A DNA stretch of 64,000 nucleotides, taken from assembly GCA_020440645.1 (NCBI GenBank), contig JAGRNR010000001.1:62001-126000 (forward strand). Direction: 5' to 3'. This stretch comes from JAHEFU01 sp020440645 (GTDB taxonomy: Bacteria; 4484-113; JAFGCY01). Shown here one piece after another: positions 46,744-54,941 of this stretch. The position numbers and the translations under genes were made by a program. Below the pieces are notes generated by a model. The model had not been told where the DNA came from, searched no databases, and saw only the letters and a program-made list of their open reading frames with translations. Each line of letters opens with the position of its first letter. The stretch's first letter is position 1.

Positions 46744-47643
46744 CTAACGCAGCATCCTCAATCCCGCCGAAACGCAGCTGATTTCAACGATCCGGCTGTC
46801 CCATTCATAGCACTCGCCGTCCGCAGCAAGCATGGGGATCACTTCCTCTGATTCAACCCTGAATGACTGGACCTGGCGGTACTCAACCATCTGCCTGCCG
46901 ATGTGCCGTCCCTTGATTGCAGCTGGCATCAGCTTCACCATGTCCAGCTTTGAAGTCTCGCGGATCAGCAGCATGTCAATCAGACCGTCGTCAATCCGGG
47001 CATCGGGGGCAATGCGCGTGCCACCGCCGATGAGCGCGCTGTTCATGCCGAGGATCCAGTAGAACCTTCCCGTCTCGTCGAAATCACCTGCTGTAACCCT
47101 GACCTGGCTGCACTGCATCCGTGACAACGCCAGAAGGAACAACAGGTTGTAGTTGCTGCGCAGGATGCCCCTTCGCCGCTCTCGTTCCTGCAGTGTTTCA
47201 GTATCAATCCCGAACCCGGCACTATTGATGTAGCGGAAGTCACCGATCATGCCAATATCCGTTGCCTGCGTAGTAAGCTGGCCCAGTCTGGCCACCCGCT
47301 GTTCAAGTCCTGCAGGAAATCCGAGATAGGTTGCGAAGTCGTTCCCTGTCCCACTTGGCAGGATTGCCAGCACCTGCTTGCCAAGGTCAATGTGCTGCAG
47401 CACCCTGTTCAGCGTTCCGTCGCCGCCGATCACCAGCACAAGCTCGTGCGTGTCATGGCTGCGGGTCACAACCCGCTGCATGTCCTTCAGGTCCTCCGGG
47501 CAGATTATCTGTATGCCAGGCAGCACCCGCGGCAGCAGTTCCTTGAAGCGGTCGAGCAGGATCAGCTGCGTACGCGAAAGAATCGCGAGGCACTTCGCTG
47601 AACCGAAATCTCTGTTGTGCTGGAACTGGGGCAAGCCGACCAC
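46744..47643 (-). CDS. Diacylglycerol/lipid kinase family protein
   Basis: 299 residues. The DAGK catalytic domain carries GGDGTLNRV (about residue 73) and PSGTGNDFATYLG (about 96), with the second beta-domain containing DGLIDML (about 217). Family members phosphorylate diacylglycerol, undecaprenol or sphingoid lipids; the substrate cannot be told. GTG start follows a TACGAT box by 7 bases. The gene ends 4 bases from the histidine kinase stop. Confidence 0.85.
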   Translation of the reverse strand: MVGLPQFQHNRDFGSAKCLAILSRTQLILLDRFKELLPRVLPGIQIICPEDLKDMQRVVTRSHDTHELVLVIGGDGTLNRVLQHIDLGKQVLAILPSGTGNDFATYLGFPAGLEQRVARLGQLTTQATDIGMIGDFRYINSAGFGIDTETLQERERRRGILRSNYNLLFLLALSRMQCSQVRVTAGDFDETGRFYWILGMNSALIGGGTRIAPDARIDDGLIDMLLIRETSKLDMVKLMPAAIKGRHIGRQMVEYRQVQSFRVESEEVIPMLAADGECYEWDSRIVEISCVSAGLRMLR

Positions 47644-47650
47644 CTGGTGT

Positions 47651-47656
47651 ATCGTA
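47651..47656 (-). promoter_or_regulatory. -10 box of leaderless lipid-kinase gene
   Basis: TACGAT on the minus strand, 7 bases before the GTG at 47643. Confidence 0.45.
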
Positions 47657-47666
47657 GTGCCTGATT

Positions 47667-48782
47667 ATGCCACGGAGCAGCCTGCCAGAACCGACCCACG
47701 TTGTCCATAAGGGACTGCGGCTTGCGGCGGCTGGACTAATCTGCGCACTGCTGTGCATGATGTTGGCATCCAACACCGCATCTGCATTCAACAGCTACCA
47801 GGACCTGTTCGTGATGCTCAGTGCCCGCCCGCTGGGCATGGGCGGGGCTGCTGCTGCGGTCAGTGATCCCAGTTCTGCCTTCTCCAATCCGGCGGCACTT
47901 GCCGGCTTCCGGGGCCTGCGGCTGATGCACAACCACAGTGCCCGGCATTTCCCCGGCAGCACGGAAGGCGGACAGAGCGAATGGGACCAGCTGGATGGCG
48001 ACAGCCAGGCGCTTGTCATCGGGTTGCCAATCGGCACCTATGCACACGGCTTCACCTTCAGCGGTGAAATGGGTTATGACTTCCGTGGACATCCAGCGGA
48101 TGGCAGCCTCGGATATCCACGTGAGCAGTACTGGGGCACACAGAGTGTCGATGCCTTTGCCACCGCAGCGGTGCTGCCCGTCAGGGGTGGAATTGCCCTG
48201 CGCCGGGAGTTCAGTCGCTTCACTCCGGCAGATGATGACGATACAGGCATCGCATGGCTGCGGTTGGGCGAAGGGCAGCAGACCGGCTTCATGGCGCGGG
48301 TCTGGCCTGGGCTGGATTACGGCCAGAGCGACCTGAAGATGGATTACGACTGGACCCTGCTGCAGGAAGACTCAGAGCGCAACGCATTCAGTGAAATGAC
48401 CAGCCGCCTCAAGCTGAAGCGCAGTGGCTGGGCCATGCACCCAACCGCATGGCTCTGTCTGGCGAGTGATGAGGTCAATGAGAACTACATCCTCGAAGAT
48501 GGCAAGCAGCAGACCCTGGAAAACCTGCCCGGTCTAGGGGTGTTCCATACCGGCAACCGCAAGGTGCGCAGGATGCTCAGTGGAATGGAACTGCATCTTG
48601 GCAACGGCCTGTCCCTGCGACAGGGGAACTTTGATGGCAACCATACTGTCGGCCTGAGCATCCAGCTGCCTTTTGTACGGGCTAACTATGCGGAGGTGGA
48701 GGACCTGTTGCCAGCCATAGTCGGGAGTGGCGAAACATACAAGGACATCCACATCTACGGTTTCGAGACCGAGCTGTTCTGA
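47667..48782 (+). CDS. Outer-membrane beta-barrel protein (PorV/FadL-like)
   Basis: 371 residues. After a signal peptide (cleavage near residue 41), the sequence LSARPLGMGGAAAAVSDPSSAFSNPAALAGF is the N-terminal plug signature of PorV/FadL-type barrels, followed by alternating hydrophobic beta-strands. The C-terminus ends in aromatic residues (YGFETELF), as expected for a barrel. It could carry hydrophobic compounds or assist secretion. Its end overlaps the convergent VOC gene by 28 bases. Confidence 0.75.
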   Translation: MPRSSLPEPTHVVHKGLRLAAAGLICALLCMMLASNTASAFNSYQDLFVMLSARPLGMGGAAAAVSDPSSAFSNPAALAGFRGLRLMHNHSARHFPGSTEGGQSEWDQLDGDSQALVIGLPIGTYAHGFTFSGEMGYDFRGHPADGSLGYPREQYWGTQSVDAFATAAVLPVRGGIALRREFSRFTPADDDDTGIAWLRLGEGQQTGFMARVWPGLDYGQSDLKMDYDWTLLQEDSERNAFSEMTSRLKLKRSGWAMHPTAWLCLASDEVNENYILEDGKQQTLENLPGLGVFHTGNRKVRRMLSGMELHLGNGLSLRQGNFDGNHTVGLSIQLPFVRANYAEVEDLLPAIVGSGETYKDIHIYGFETELF

Positions 48783-49210
48783 TCATCTCCAGCTTCAGGC
48801 TCTACAGCACCGCAGGAGCACACTCCTCTTCCCCACGGATGTTCCATCTGCTCGAAGGAAATCACGATCGGGTATCCGTCCGGGTCATAGATGAAGAAGT
48901 AGTAACGGGCTTCCTCCGTACTGGGAGCAGCGCTCAGGCGCTGGCGCTTGCGGTAGAAGTGCTCATAGAGCTCCTCCAGTTCCGCCATGCTTTCGACGGC
49001 CCAGCCGAAATAAAGCTGAGGATCCTTCGGTGGCTCACCCTGCCCCAGGGTCAGCATCAGGTTGCAGCGTGTCAGCCAGGCGATTTCGCTGATCCCGTGG
49101 TCATAGAAGAAACCCAGCACTGTCGTGTAGAAGTCAATGCTCGTCTTCATGTCTGAGACGGCAAGGTGGATGTGCATGCTGCCAACGGGCCTGACGGGTT
49201 TGTTTGCCAC
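48755..49210 (-). CDS. VOC-superfamily (glyoxalase-like) protein
   Basis: 151 residues with one VOC module pair: HIHLAVSDMKTSIDFYTTVLGF at the N-terminus and YYFFIYDPDGYPIVISF near residue 105, the two beta-alpha-beta-beta-beta units of the glyoxalase/bleomycin-resistance fold. H14 and E119-type residues are candidate metal ligands. The C-terminal 30 residues, with CSCG, are extra. GTG start follows TAGAAT by 6 bases. Substrate unknown. Confidence 0.8.
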   Translation of the reverse strand: MANKPVRPVGSMHIHLAVSDMKTSIDFYTTVLGFFYDHGISEIAWLTRCNLMLTLGQGEPPKDPQLYFGWAVESMAELEELYEHFYRKRQRLSAAPSTEEARYYFFIYDPDGYPIVISFEQMEHPWGRGVCSCGAVEPEAGDDQNSSVSKP

Positions 49211-49216
49211 GAAGCT

Positions 49217-49222
49217 ATTCTA
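49217..49222 (-). promoter_or_regulatory. -10 box of leaderless VOC gene
   Basis: TAGAAT on the minus strand, 6 bases before the GTG at 49210. Confidence 0.55.
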
Positions 49223-49233
49223 GCGGTAGTGGA

Positions 49234-50028
49234 TTAGTTAGCCAGCAGTGCCCAGATGCCGACGGCTGCGCAGTAGATGCTGAAGTAGTACAGCCGGCGC
49301 TTGCGCAGCAGGGTCAGCAGGAAGCGGATTGCCAGCACGCCGCAGACAGCCGCGGCAATGAAACCAGCCAGCAGTCCGGCAAACGGCACATTGCCGCTGG
49401 CGGTATCGGCAGCCATGTCCGGCAGGCTCAGTACTACTGCGCCGAGGATTGCCGGCACGCTCAACAGGAAGGAGAAGCGAGCAGCCCGGCCATAGTCCAG
49501 TCCAAGCAGGAGCATCATGCTGATCGTGCTGCCACTGCGGCTGATGCCGGGCATCACGGCCACAGCCTGGGCAATGCCGCCAGCCAGCGCCCTGCCCCAG
49601 CCCGGTGTTTCCAGCGGATCCGGTCCTGGAACTGCCTTCAGGCGCTTCTCCACGAACTCCGCCAGCAGCAGCAGTCCCGCTGTCACCAGCAGGAATATCC
49701 CGACATAGTGCACGGCCTGCGGTCCATCCACCATTGCCTCAATCCTGTCCTTGAATGGCAGTGCAAGCGCGGCTGTTACCACCGTTGCAAGTGCCATCGC
49801 CCCGATGTAGTTCCAGCGACCCTGCCTGAGCAGGTCCAGCAGGTCACGGCCATAGACCACAAGCACACTGATCAAGGTGGCAAGGTGCAACACGATTTCA
49901 GTGGTAACACCATGCGGGTTCATGCCGAGGATGTTCTGCGCCAGCACGAGATGGCCGCTGGAACTGACAGGCAGGAATTCTGTCAGGCCCTGGATGATGC
50001 CGAGGATGATGAAGTCAAGGATCTGCAA
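49234..50028 (-). CDS. uppP: Undecaprenyl-diphosphatase UppP/BacA
   Basis: 264 residues with about eight membrane helices. UppP regenerates the undecaprenyl phosphate carrier for cell-wall and O-antigen synthesis and gives bacitracin resistance. The family motifs TEFLPVSSSGHLVL (about residue 16) and VMPGISRSGSTI (about 158) are intact. TTG start follows a TAGAAT box by 6 bases. Its promoter and that of the divergent NTF2-like gene occupy the same 40 bases. Confidence 0.95.
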   Translation of the reverse strand: MQILDFIILGIIQGLTEFLPVSSSGHLVLAQNILGMNPHGVTTEIVLHLATLISVLVVYGRDLLDLLRQGRWNYIGAMALATVVTAALALPFKDRIEAMVDGPQAVHYVGIFLLVTAGLLLLAEFVEKRLKAVPGPDPLETPGWGRALAGGIAQAVAVMPGISRSGSTISMMLLLGLDYGRAARFSFLLSVPAILGAVVLSLPDMAADTASGNVPFAGLLAGFIAAAVCGVLAIRFLLTLLRKRRLYYFSIYCAAVGIWALLAN

Positions 50029-50034
50029 CGGGGC

Positions 50035-50040
50035 ATTCTA
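50035..50040 (-). promoter_or_regulatory. -10 box of leaderless uppP
   Basis: TAGAAT on the minus strand, 6 bases before the TTG at 50028. Confidence 0.55.
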
Positions 50041-50063
50041 GCACCGCCATTGAGCACGGCTCC

Positions 50064-50069
50064 TATAAT
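50064..50069 (+). promoter_or_regulatory. -10 box of leaderless NTF2-like gene
   Basis: TATAAT, 6 bases before the ATG at 50076. Confidence 0.6.
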
Positions 50070-50075
50070 GGCCAC

Positions 50076-50507
50076 ATGCCCAACAGCCACCCCTTTGCCT
50101 CCCAGTTCATTGCCCAAATGCAGCATACACAGCAGAGCTATGTCAGGCGTGACCTGCCCGCCTACCTTGCCGGTTTCGCGACTGATTACTACTCAGTCCA
50201 GCTTGATACACACTGGGGAGAGGACAAGCAGCAGCTTGAGGAGAAGATGGTCAAGGACATGCAGAAATTCGAGCTGCTGGACATGCAGCTCAATGTGATC
50301 CGCGATTTCTATGCTGGGGAGACCGGCTTTGGCCACCTTGAGTACCTGACGCGGCTGAAGTTCACCGATAGCGGCCGGGTGCTGATAGACAAGCGCCGTA
50401 ACCTGATCGTGGCACGCCACCTCGGTGAGGGAAAGTGGGAGATCATCAGTAAGATCGTGATCAGCGCCGCAAACTACTTCGAAGCTGATTCCACGCCGGA
50501 TATCTGA
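50076..50507 (+). CDS. SnoaL/NTF2-like small protein, unknown
   Basis: 143 residues, cytoplasmic, no cysteine. The pattern of an N-terminal helix pair (FIAQMQHTQQSYVRRDLPAYLAGF) followed by curved beta-strands fits the NTF2-like (SnoaL/DUF4440) fold by eye. No catalytic set is evident. It is the first gene before bshA, 56 bases away, but bshA has its own promoter. Confidence 0.6.
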   Translation: MPNSHPFASQFIAQMQHTQQSYVRRDLPAYLAGFATDYYSVQLDTHWGEDKQQLEEKMVKDMQKFELLDMQLNVIRDFYAGETGFGHLEYLTRLKFTDSGRVLIDKRRNLIVARHLGEGKWEIISKIVISAANYFEADSTPDI

Positions 50508-50550
50508 AATCCGAATATACGGAATTGAAACGCTTTTGGCCTAAGCGGGA

Positions 50551-50556
50551 TATGCT
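50551..50556 (+). promoter_or_regulatory. -10 box of leaderless bshA
   Basis: TATGCT, 6 bases before the ATG at 50563. Confidence 0.5.
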
Positions 50557-50562
50557 CTGTTA

Positions 50563-51720
50563 ATGGATCGCAAACTGAAAATCGGCATCACCTGCTACCC
50601 CACATTTGGTGGAAGCGGCGTGGTCGCCACGGAACTCGGAATTGCGCTGGCAAACAGCGGGCACGAAGTGCACTTCATTACGAACCGCCTGCCTGTACGC
50701 CTGCAGAAGAGCCTGGACGCCGATATCTCCTTCCACGGCGTCAACGTGCTGAACTATGCGCTGTTCCCACACGAGCCATATACGCTTGCCCTTGCCAGCA
50801 AGATGGCGCAAGTGGTGGACAGCTACGGCCTGGACCTGCTGCACGTCCATTATGCGATCCCGCACGCCGTCAGTGCGCATCTCGCCAAGGAGATGCTGGA
50901 CGGACGATTCAAGGTGGTCACGACGCTGCACGGGACGGATATCACCCTGGTTGGTAATGATCCCAGCCTGCATCCGATCACACGATTCGCGATCAACAAC
51001 AATGATGCTGTCACCGCAGTTTCCGAATGGCTGCGTCAGGAAACCATCCGTGAGTTCAATCCGACGATTGACATAGACGTGATAGAGAACAGCGTGGACA
51101 TAGAGCAGTTCAGCCCGGAAGTCGGCCGTGAATGGGCCGGCCGCCATTACTGCGAGGAAGGCCTGCCGAACCTGATCCATGTCTCAAACTTCCGCCCGGT
51201 CAAGAAGGCACCTGATGTCATACGCGTGTTTGGAAAGGTGCTGAAGCATGTTCCCGCCAGGCTGCTGATGGTCGGTGACGGCCCGGACCTGCCTACCGCG
51301 ATGCAGGCTGCCCGCGAACTGGGAGTGCACGACAAGGTCAGTTTCCTTGGAAACCGTGAGGATGTGAACTTCCTGATGGCCTCCAGCGACATCCTGCTGA
51401 TGCCCAGCCAGAGCGAAAGCTTCGGCCTGGCAGCCCTGGAGGCGATGGCCTGCGAAACAGCCGTGATTGCATCCCGCACCGGTGGCCTGCCTGACCTGGT
51501 ACGTGACGGAATAGATGGCTACATCTGCGAGCAGGACGACATCGACGGCATGGCCGCCCGGGTTGTCGAGCTGCTGCGCAACCCGGCAAGATTAACTGAA
51601 ATGAAACAGGCGGCGCGAACCCGCGCGGTAGATTCTTACAGGGTGGAAATCATCATGGAAAAGTACCTGGCGCTCTACGACCGGGTACTGAGCGAAAAGA
51701 GGAACATCGCGCTTGTCTAG
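50563..51720 (+). CDS. bshA: N-acetylglucosaminyl L-malate synthase BshA
   Basis: 385 residues. This GT4 glycosyltransferase joins GlcNAc to malate in the first step of bacillithiol synthesis. The sequence follows Bacillus BshA closely: KIGITCYPTFGGSGVVATEL at the N-terminus, HVHYAIPHAV (about 106), TTLHGTDITLVG (about 126), HVSNFRPVKK (about 206) and SESFGLAALEAMAC (about 285). bshB and bshC are not in the window. The TTG-start ThiE gene overlaps its 3' end by 8 bases, so the two are probably one operon. Confidence 0.93.
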   Translation: MDRKLKIGITCYPTFGGSGVVATELGIALANSGHEVHFITNRLPVRLQKSLDADISFHGVNVLNYALFPHEPYTLALASKMAQVVDSYGLDLLHVHYAIPHAVSAHLAKEMLDGRFKVVTTLHGTDITLVGNDPSLHPITRFAINNNDAVTAVSEWLRQETIREFNPTIDIDVIENSVDIEQFSPEVGREWAGRHYCEEGLPNLIHVSNFRPVKKAPDVIRVFGKVLKHVPARLLMVGDGPDLPTAMQAARELGVHDKVSFLGNREDVNFLMASSDILLMPSQSESFGLAALEAMACETAVIASRTGGLPDLVRDGIDGYICEQDDIDGMAARVVELLRNPARLTEMKQAARTRAVDSYRVEIIMEKYLALYDRVLSEKRNIALV

Positions 51721-52807
51721 CGGCCAGCTATTCGGAGTAATAGACAGCTGCCTGAAGGGCCTCAGTGAGAAGCTGGAGATGCTTGGGCAGCTCTACCGCG
51801 CGCATCCGGAAACTGAACCGATCCTGCAGCCGCTTGAAAGCATGCAGCACCGTATCAACCTCGAAGAGAAGATGATCCGCCTGCGGCTCGGGATAGACAG
51901 CGGCACAGTTAAGCGCATCAGGGATTACAACCCGGAACTGCTCGGTGGCATTCCCGCAGATGAGCTGGCTGAGCGCATCATCCGTGAACTTCGTGCCTGC
52001 CAGGAATACTGCCGTACACTGGAGGAATACTTCAAGTTCTTCAAGCTTGAGAACGTCTCCCAGTTCTACAAGCACATGCGCTTTGACTTCTATGAGTTTG
52101 AGCGCAAGAGCGTTGCCATGACCGGCCGTGCAATGAGTGTGCTGCGTACTACTGACAACAGCACGGAACAGTCGCATGACCACCTTGACCGCTTCAGCCG
52201 TGCGATTGCGCTGCATCCCCTGTATTTCATCCTCGATTCCTCCCTGTGCAAGAACAGGGATCCGATTCGCGTCGCCTTCGATGCCGTGGCAGGCGGCGTG
52301 AAGGTATTGCAGACCCGTTTCAAGAGCCTTGGCAACCGCAAATATCTGGACCTTGCCCGCAAGCTGCACAGCATCTGCCGGGAAAAGGACTGCCTGCTCA
52401 TCATCAATGACCGCGTTGACATCGCCCTCATGAGTGGCGCGGACGGCGTGCATGTGGGTGCAGATGACTTCAGTGTGCAGGAAATCCGCCACATCAGCGA
52501 GAACCTGATCATCGGTCGCAGCGCTCGAAATGTGGCCGACGCCCAGCAGGCCCAGATGGATGGCGCTGACTACATTGGTACCGGTGCAGTATTTGCTTCC
52601 ACTACGAAGCAAACAGCTCCGGTGATCGGCCTGCGTGGCCTGGAGAAGGTCGTGCGCAGCGTGGAAATTCCAGTGGTTGGCATCGGCGGCATCCAGGAGG
52701 ACAACTGTGCCTCAGTTCTGAAGACCGGTGCAGCTGGATTCTGCAGCATCGGGCCGTTCCGGGCGCGCCGCAGCGTGAAGAACCTGGCTGCGGAATTCAA
52801 ACGGTAG
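51713..52807 (+). CDS. thiE: Thiamine phosphate synthase with N-terminal ThiD2-like domain
   Basis: 364 residues; ordinary ThiE is about 210. The C-terminal half (about 168-364) is the TIM-barrel ThiE: INDRVDIALMSGADGVHVG (about 226), IIGRSARNV (about 265), YIGTGAVFAS (about 284) and GIGGI (about 322). The N-terminal 160 residues are helical; RTLEEYFKFFKLENVSQFYK followed by MRFDFYEFE matches the second half of the ThiD2 HMP-phosphate kinase domain fused to ThiE in some bacteria. By eye only; a divergent or inactive ThiD2 is possible. TTG start overlaps bshA. Confidence 0.8.
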   Translation: MSSGQLFGVIDSCLKGLSEKLEMLGQLYRAHPETEPILQPLESMQHRINLEEKMIRLRLGIDSGTVKRIRDYNPELLGGIPADELAERIIRELRACQEYCRTLEEYFKFFKLENVSQFYKHMRFDFYEFERKSVAMTGRAMSVLRTTDNSTEQSHDHLDRFSRAIALHPLYFILDSSLCKNRDPIRVAFDAVAGGVKVLQTRFKSLGNRKYLDLARKLHSICREKDCLLIINDRVDIALMSGADGVHVGADDFSVQEIRHISENLIIGRSARNVADAQQAQMDGADYIGTGAVFASTTKQTAPVIGLRGLEKVVRSVEIPVVGIGGIQEDNCASVLKTGAAGFCSIGPFRARRSVKNLAAEFKR

Positions 52808-52839
52808 AATGCTGCCATGCCGAGGAGGCAGCAATCCAG

Positions 52840-53043
52840 ATGATCAGCCTTACCGTGAACGGACGCAACCTGCAGTTCGATGAGGAACTGAGCGGTTCTC
52901 AACTGCTCGAGAAGCTCGACCGAAATGCCAAGACGCTCGTGATTGAGCACAATGGCAAGATCATCCCAGTGGCTGAATTCCTTGAAAGCATGGTGCGTGA
53001 CGGAGATGAACTGGAACTAGTCACTCTGGTTGGCGGCGGCTGA
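52840..53043 (+). CDS. thiS: Sulfur carrier protein ThiS
   Basis: 67 residues with the ubiquitin-like fold and C-terminal Gly-Gly (LVGGG) on which thiocarboxylate is formed for thiazole synthesis. Located 32 bases after thiE, with GGAGG upstream. ThiG and ThiF are not in the window. Its last 23 bases overlap the convergent nadD. Confidence 0.9.
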   Translation: MISLTVNGRNLQFDEELSGSQLLEKLDRNAKTLVIEHNGKIIPVAEFLESMVRDGDELELVTLVGGG

Positions 53044-53656
53044 GCGGGTCATATACCCCGTTGCGGTGGATGAAATCCGCAACGCTGTCAGGCACCATGT
53101 AGCGGACTGGCCGGTCCTGTCGCAGGCGCGCCCTGATATCCGAACTGGAAATGTCAACCGGGTTGACACTGACAAACTCCCAGTTGACAGTGAATTCCTT
53201 CAACTGATCCGGCAATCCCGAGGAGAAGTCGTGGGCACCGCGCCGTGCATAGATCACCAGCCGGCAGAGCTGCATGAAGATCTGCGCATCCTTCCAGCGG
53301 TGAAGCTGCTCAGCGCTGTCGGCCCCCAGGATGAAGTACAGTTCGGCCTCCGGGTGGTTCTCCCTGAAGCGCATCACAGTGTCAACGCTGTATGTGGTTC
53401 CGCCACGCCGCAGGTCATGGGCGTCCACATAGAATCTCTGGTCATCCTCCACTGCTGCCCGCAGCATCGCCAGCCGCTGCGCGTCAGTTGCACTGTCCGC
53501 CGGCTGGTCCTTCAGGGGATTGCCGGCACATGGCACGAAGGCGACCCGCGACAGCCGGCAGCGGAACCAGGCCTCCTGCGCTACCAGCAGGTGGCCGATG
53601 TGGAGGGGATTGAAACTCCCCCCGAAGATGCCGATGCTGTCAGTTGACGACTCCAC
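53021..53656 (-). CDS. nadD: Nicotinate-nucleotide adenylyltransferase
   Basis: 211 residues. It converts NaMN to deamido-NAD in NAD synthesis. The nucleotidyl motif FGGSFNPLHIGHL (about residue 11) and the C-terminal ISSSDIRARL (about 169) are both intact. GTG start lies 17 bases inside the 3' end of the obg gene, so translation is coupled to it. This obg-nadD pair is a conserved neighbourhood. Confidence 0.95.
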   Translation of the reverse strand: MESSTDSIGIFGGSFNPLHIGHLLVAQEAWFRCRLSRVAFVPCAGNPLKDQPADSATDAQRLAMLRAAVEDDQRFYVDAHDLRRGGTTYSVDTVMRFRENHPEAELYFILGADSAEQLHRWKDAQIFMQLCRLVIYARRGAHDFSSGLPDQLKEFTVNWEFVSVNPVDISSSDIRARLRQDRPVRYMVPDSVADFIHRNGVYDPLSRRQPE

Positions 53657-54611
53657 CGGTCAATTGTCCCATAAAGTGTTCCAATGCCTCATCAGCGCTC
53701 GCAGCCTTCAGCATGCGCAGCGCTGGTTGCTCAGCATTCTCCACGTCAAACTTCAGGCCATCCAGTGGCAGATCCACAGTCGCACAGACAAAGAGCATCT
53801 CAAGCTGGCGATATGTCACCTTCTGCAGATGCCTTGCCAGTCCCTCCCATGCCGCTTCAACATCGTCGCCAAATGGCTGCAGGTTGACAAACAGGTGCCT
53901 CGCCCAATAGGCATGGTGCAGCTGTTCCTGCTCAATCTCCCCGTCATCGAACAGCACCACCGGCAGGTAGGCAACGTCATACATCTCGTACAGGCCCTTG
54001 ATGCGCAGCCAGCGAGGCTTGCGGCGGAACAGTTCAAACTCAATCTCGACGTGGTCCTTGCCGATGATGCGCGGCAGGAGCAGGTCCTCCTCCATCACGG
54101 TCTCGTGCGGCTCAACCAGCATCGTTTCGGCATAGATCCGCCAGCGCAGGGAAACCCCGAGCTGCTCCCCCTCCTCGCCGTCCTGTGCAATACGTGGCGT
54201 GCGGCGGCTGCCTGTTGCGTACTTCGGGTTGCCCTTGCCTCCTTTGCCGCCCTGGGCCACCAGCAGGCGGGCATCACCATTGGTCACATGCCCGATCTCC
54301 GCACCTGTCCGGGACTCGTAGGCCAGGGTGCCGATCGGTACCCGGATCTCGAAGTCGTCCGCATCGCGGCCCTTCTTCAGGCCACCGGCCCCGTTGGCGC
54401 CATCCGAGGCGGAAAGGTCCATGTATTCCAGCGCCTGCAGGTTGTCGATGTTCTTGTCACCGACGAGGTAGATGCTGCCACCATGTCCGCCATCGCCGCC
54501 ATCCGGCCCGCCAAAGGCCTCGTACTTGCGGCTGTCGAAGTGCACGGCACCGTCCCCACCCTTTCCGGCGCGGAGGCTTACCAGCAGGTTGTCTGTGAAT
54601 CTTTCAGGCAT
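53640..54611 (-). CDS. obg: Obg-family protein with degenerate G domain (pseudo-GTPase)
   Basis: 323 residues, in the standard rplU-rpmA-obg-nadD order. The N-terminal Obg fold (about 1-158) is canonical, with GKGGDG, GGPDGGDGGHGGS and PRIAQDGEEGEQ. The G domain begins in phase (SLRWRIYAETMLV for the family's LRLIADVGLV), but the P-loop is VEPHETVMEEDLL in place of GxPNxGKSTLL, the DIPG motif is AYLPVVLFDDG, and NKxDLP is ATVDLP. GTP binding is therefore unlikely. The frame is unbroken. Canonical Obg may exist elsewhere, but this is the classic locus. Confidence 0.9.
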   Translation of the reverse strand: MPERFTDNLLVSLRAGKGGDGAVHFDSRKYEAFGGPDGGDGGHGGSIYLVGDKNIDNLQALEYMDLSASDGANGAGGLKKGRDADDFEIRVPIGTLAYESRTGAEIGHVTNGDARLLVAQGGKGGKGNPKYATGSRRTPRIAQDGEEGEQLGVSLRWRIYAETMLVEPHETVMEEDLLLPRIIGKDHVEIEFELFRRKPRWLRIKGLYEMYDVAYLPVVLFDDGEIEQEQLHHAYWARHLFVNLQPFGDDVEAAWEGLARHLQKVTYRQLEMLFVCATVDLPLDGLKFDVENAEQPALRMLKAASADEALEHFMGQLTGGVVN

Positions 54612-54628
54612 CGCTCGTCACTTGAAAC

Positions 54629-54661
54629 AAAAAAGGCGCAGCATCCGATGGATACTGCGCC
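54629..54661 (-). terminator. Intrinsic terminator between rpmA and obg
   Basis: On the minus strand GGCGCAG...CTGCGCC forms a 7-base-pair stem with an inner ATCC/GGAT stem, followed by six T. It should end the rplU-rpmA message, making obg expression depend on read-through or another promoter. Confidence 0.9.
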
Positions 54662-54683
54662 GTTGGATTCGCTGGTTTGATCG

Positions 54684-54938
54684 TCAGGCCCTGGGGGTCA
54701 CGAAGACCGTGCGGCGGCCACGGTGCATCTTGTAGCCAACCGTGCCATCCACCAGGCTGAACAGGGTGAAATCGCGGCCCATGCCGACATTGTCACCGGG
54801 GACGATGCGCATGCCGACCTGGCGAACGATGATACTGCCGCCGTTGCAGACCTGCCCACCGTAGAGCTTGATGCCCCGGTACTTCGGCTGGCTGTCGCGA
54901 CCGTTCTTACTGCTTCCTAAACCTTTTTTATGTGCCAT
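54684..54938 (-). CDS. rpmA: 50S ribosomal protein L27
   Basis: 84 residues. MAHKKGLGSSKNGRDSQPK, GGSIIVRQVG and GRDFTLFSLVDGTV are the family's conserved segments. The N-terminus is near the peptidyl-transferase centre; no extra N-terminal peptide for cleavage is present. Three bases separate it from rplU upstream. Confidence 0.97.
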   Translation of the reverse strand: MAHKKGLGSSKNGRDSQPKYRGIKLYGGQVCNGGSIIVRQVGMRIVPGDNVGMGRDFTLFSLVDGTVGYKMHRGRRTVFVTPRA

Positions 54939-54941
54939 GAC

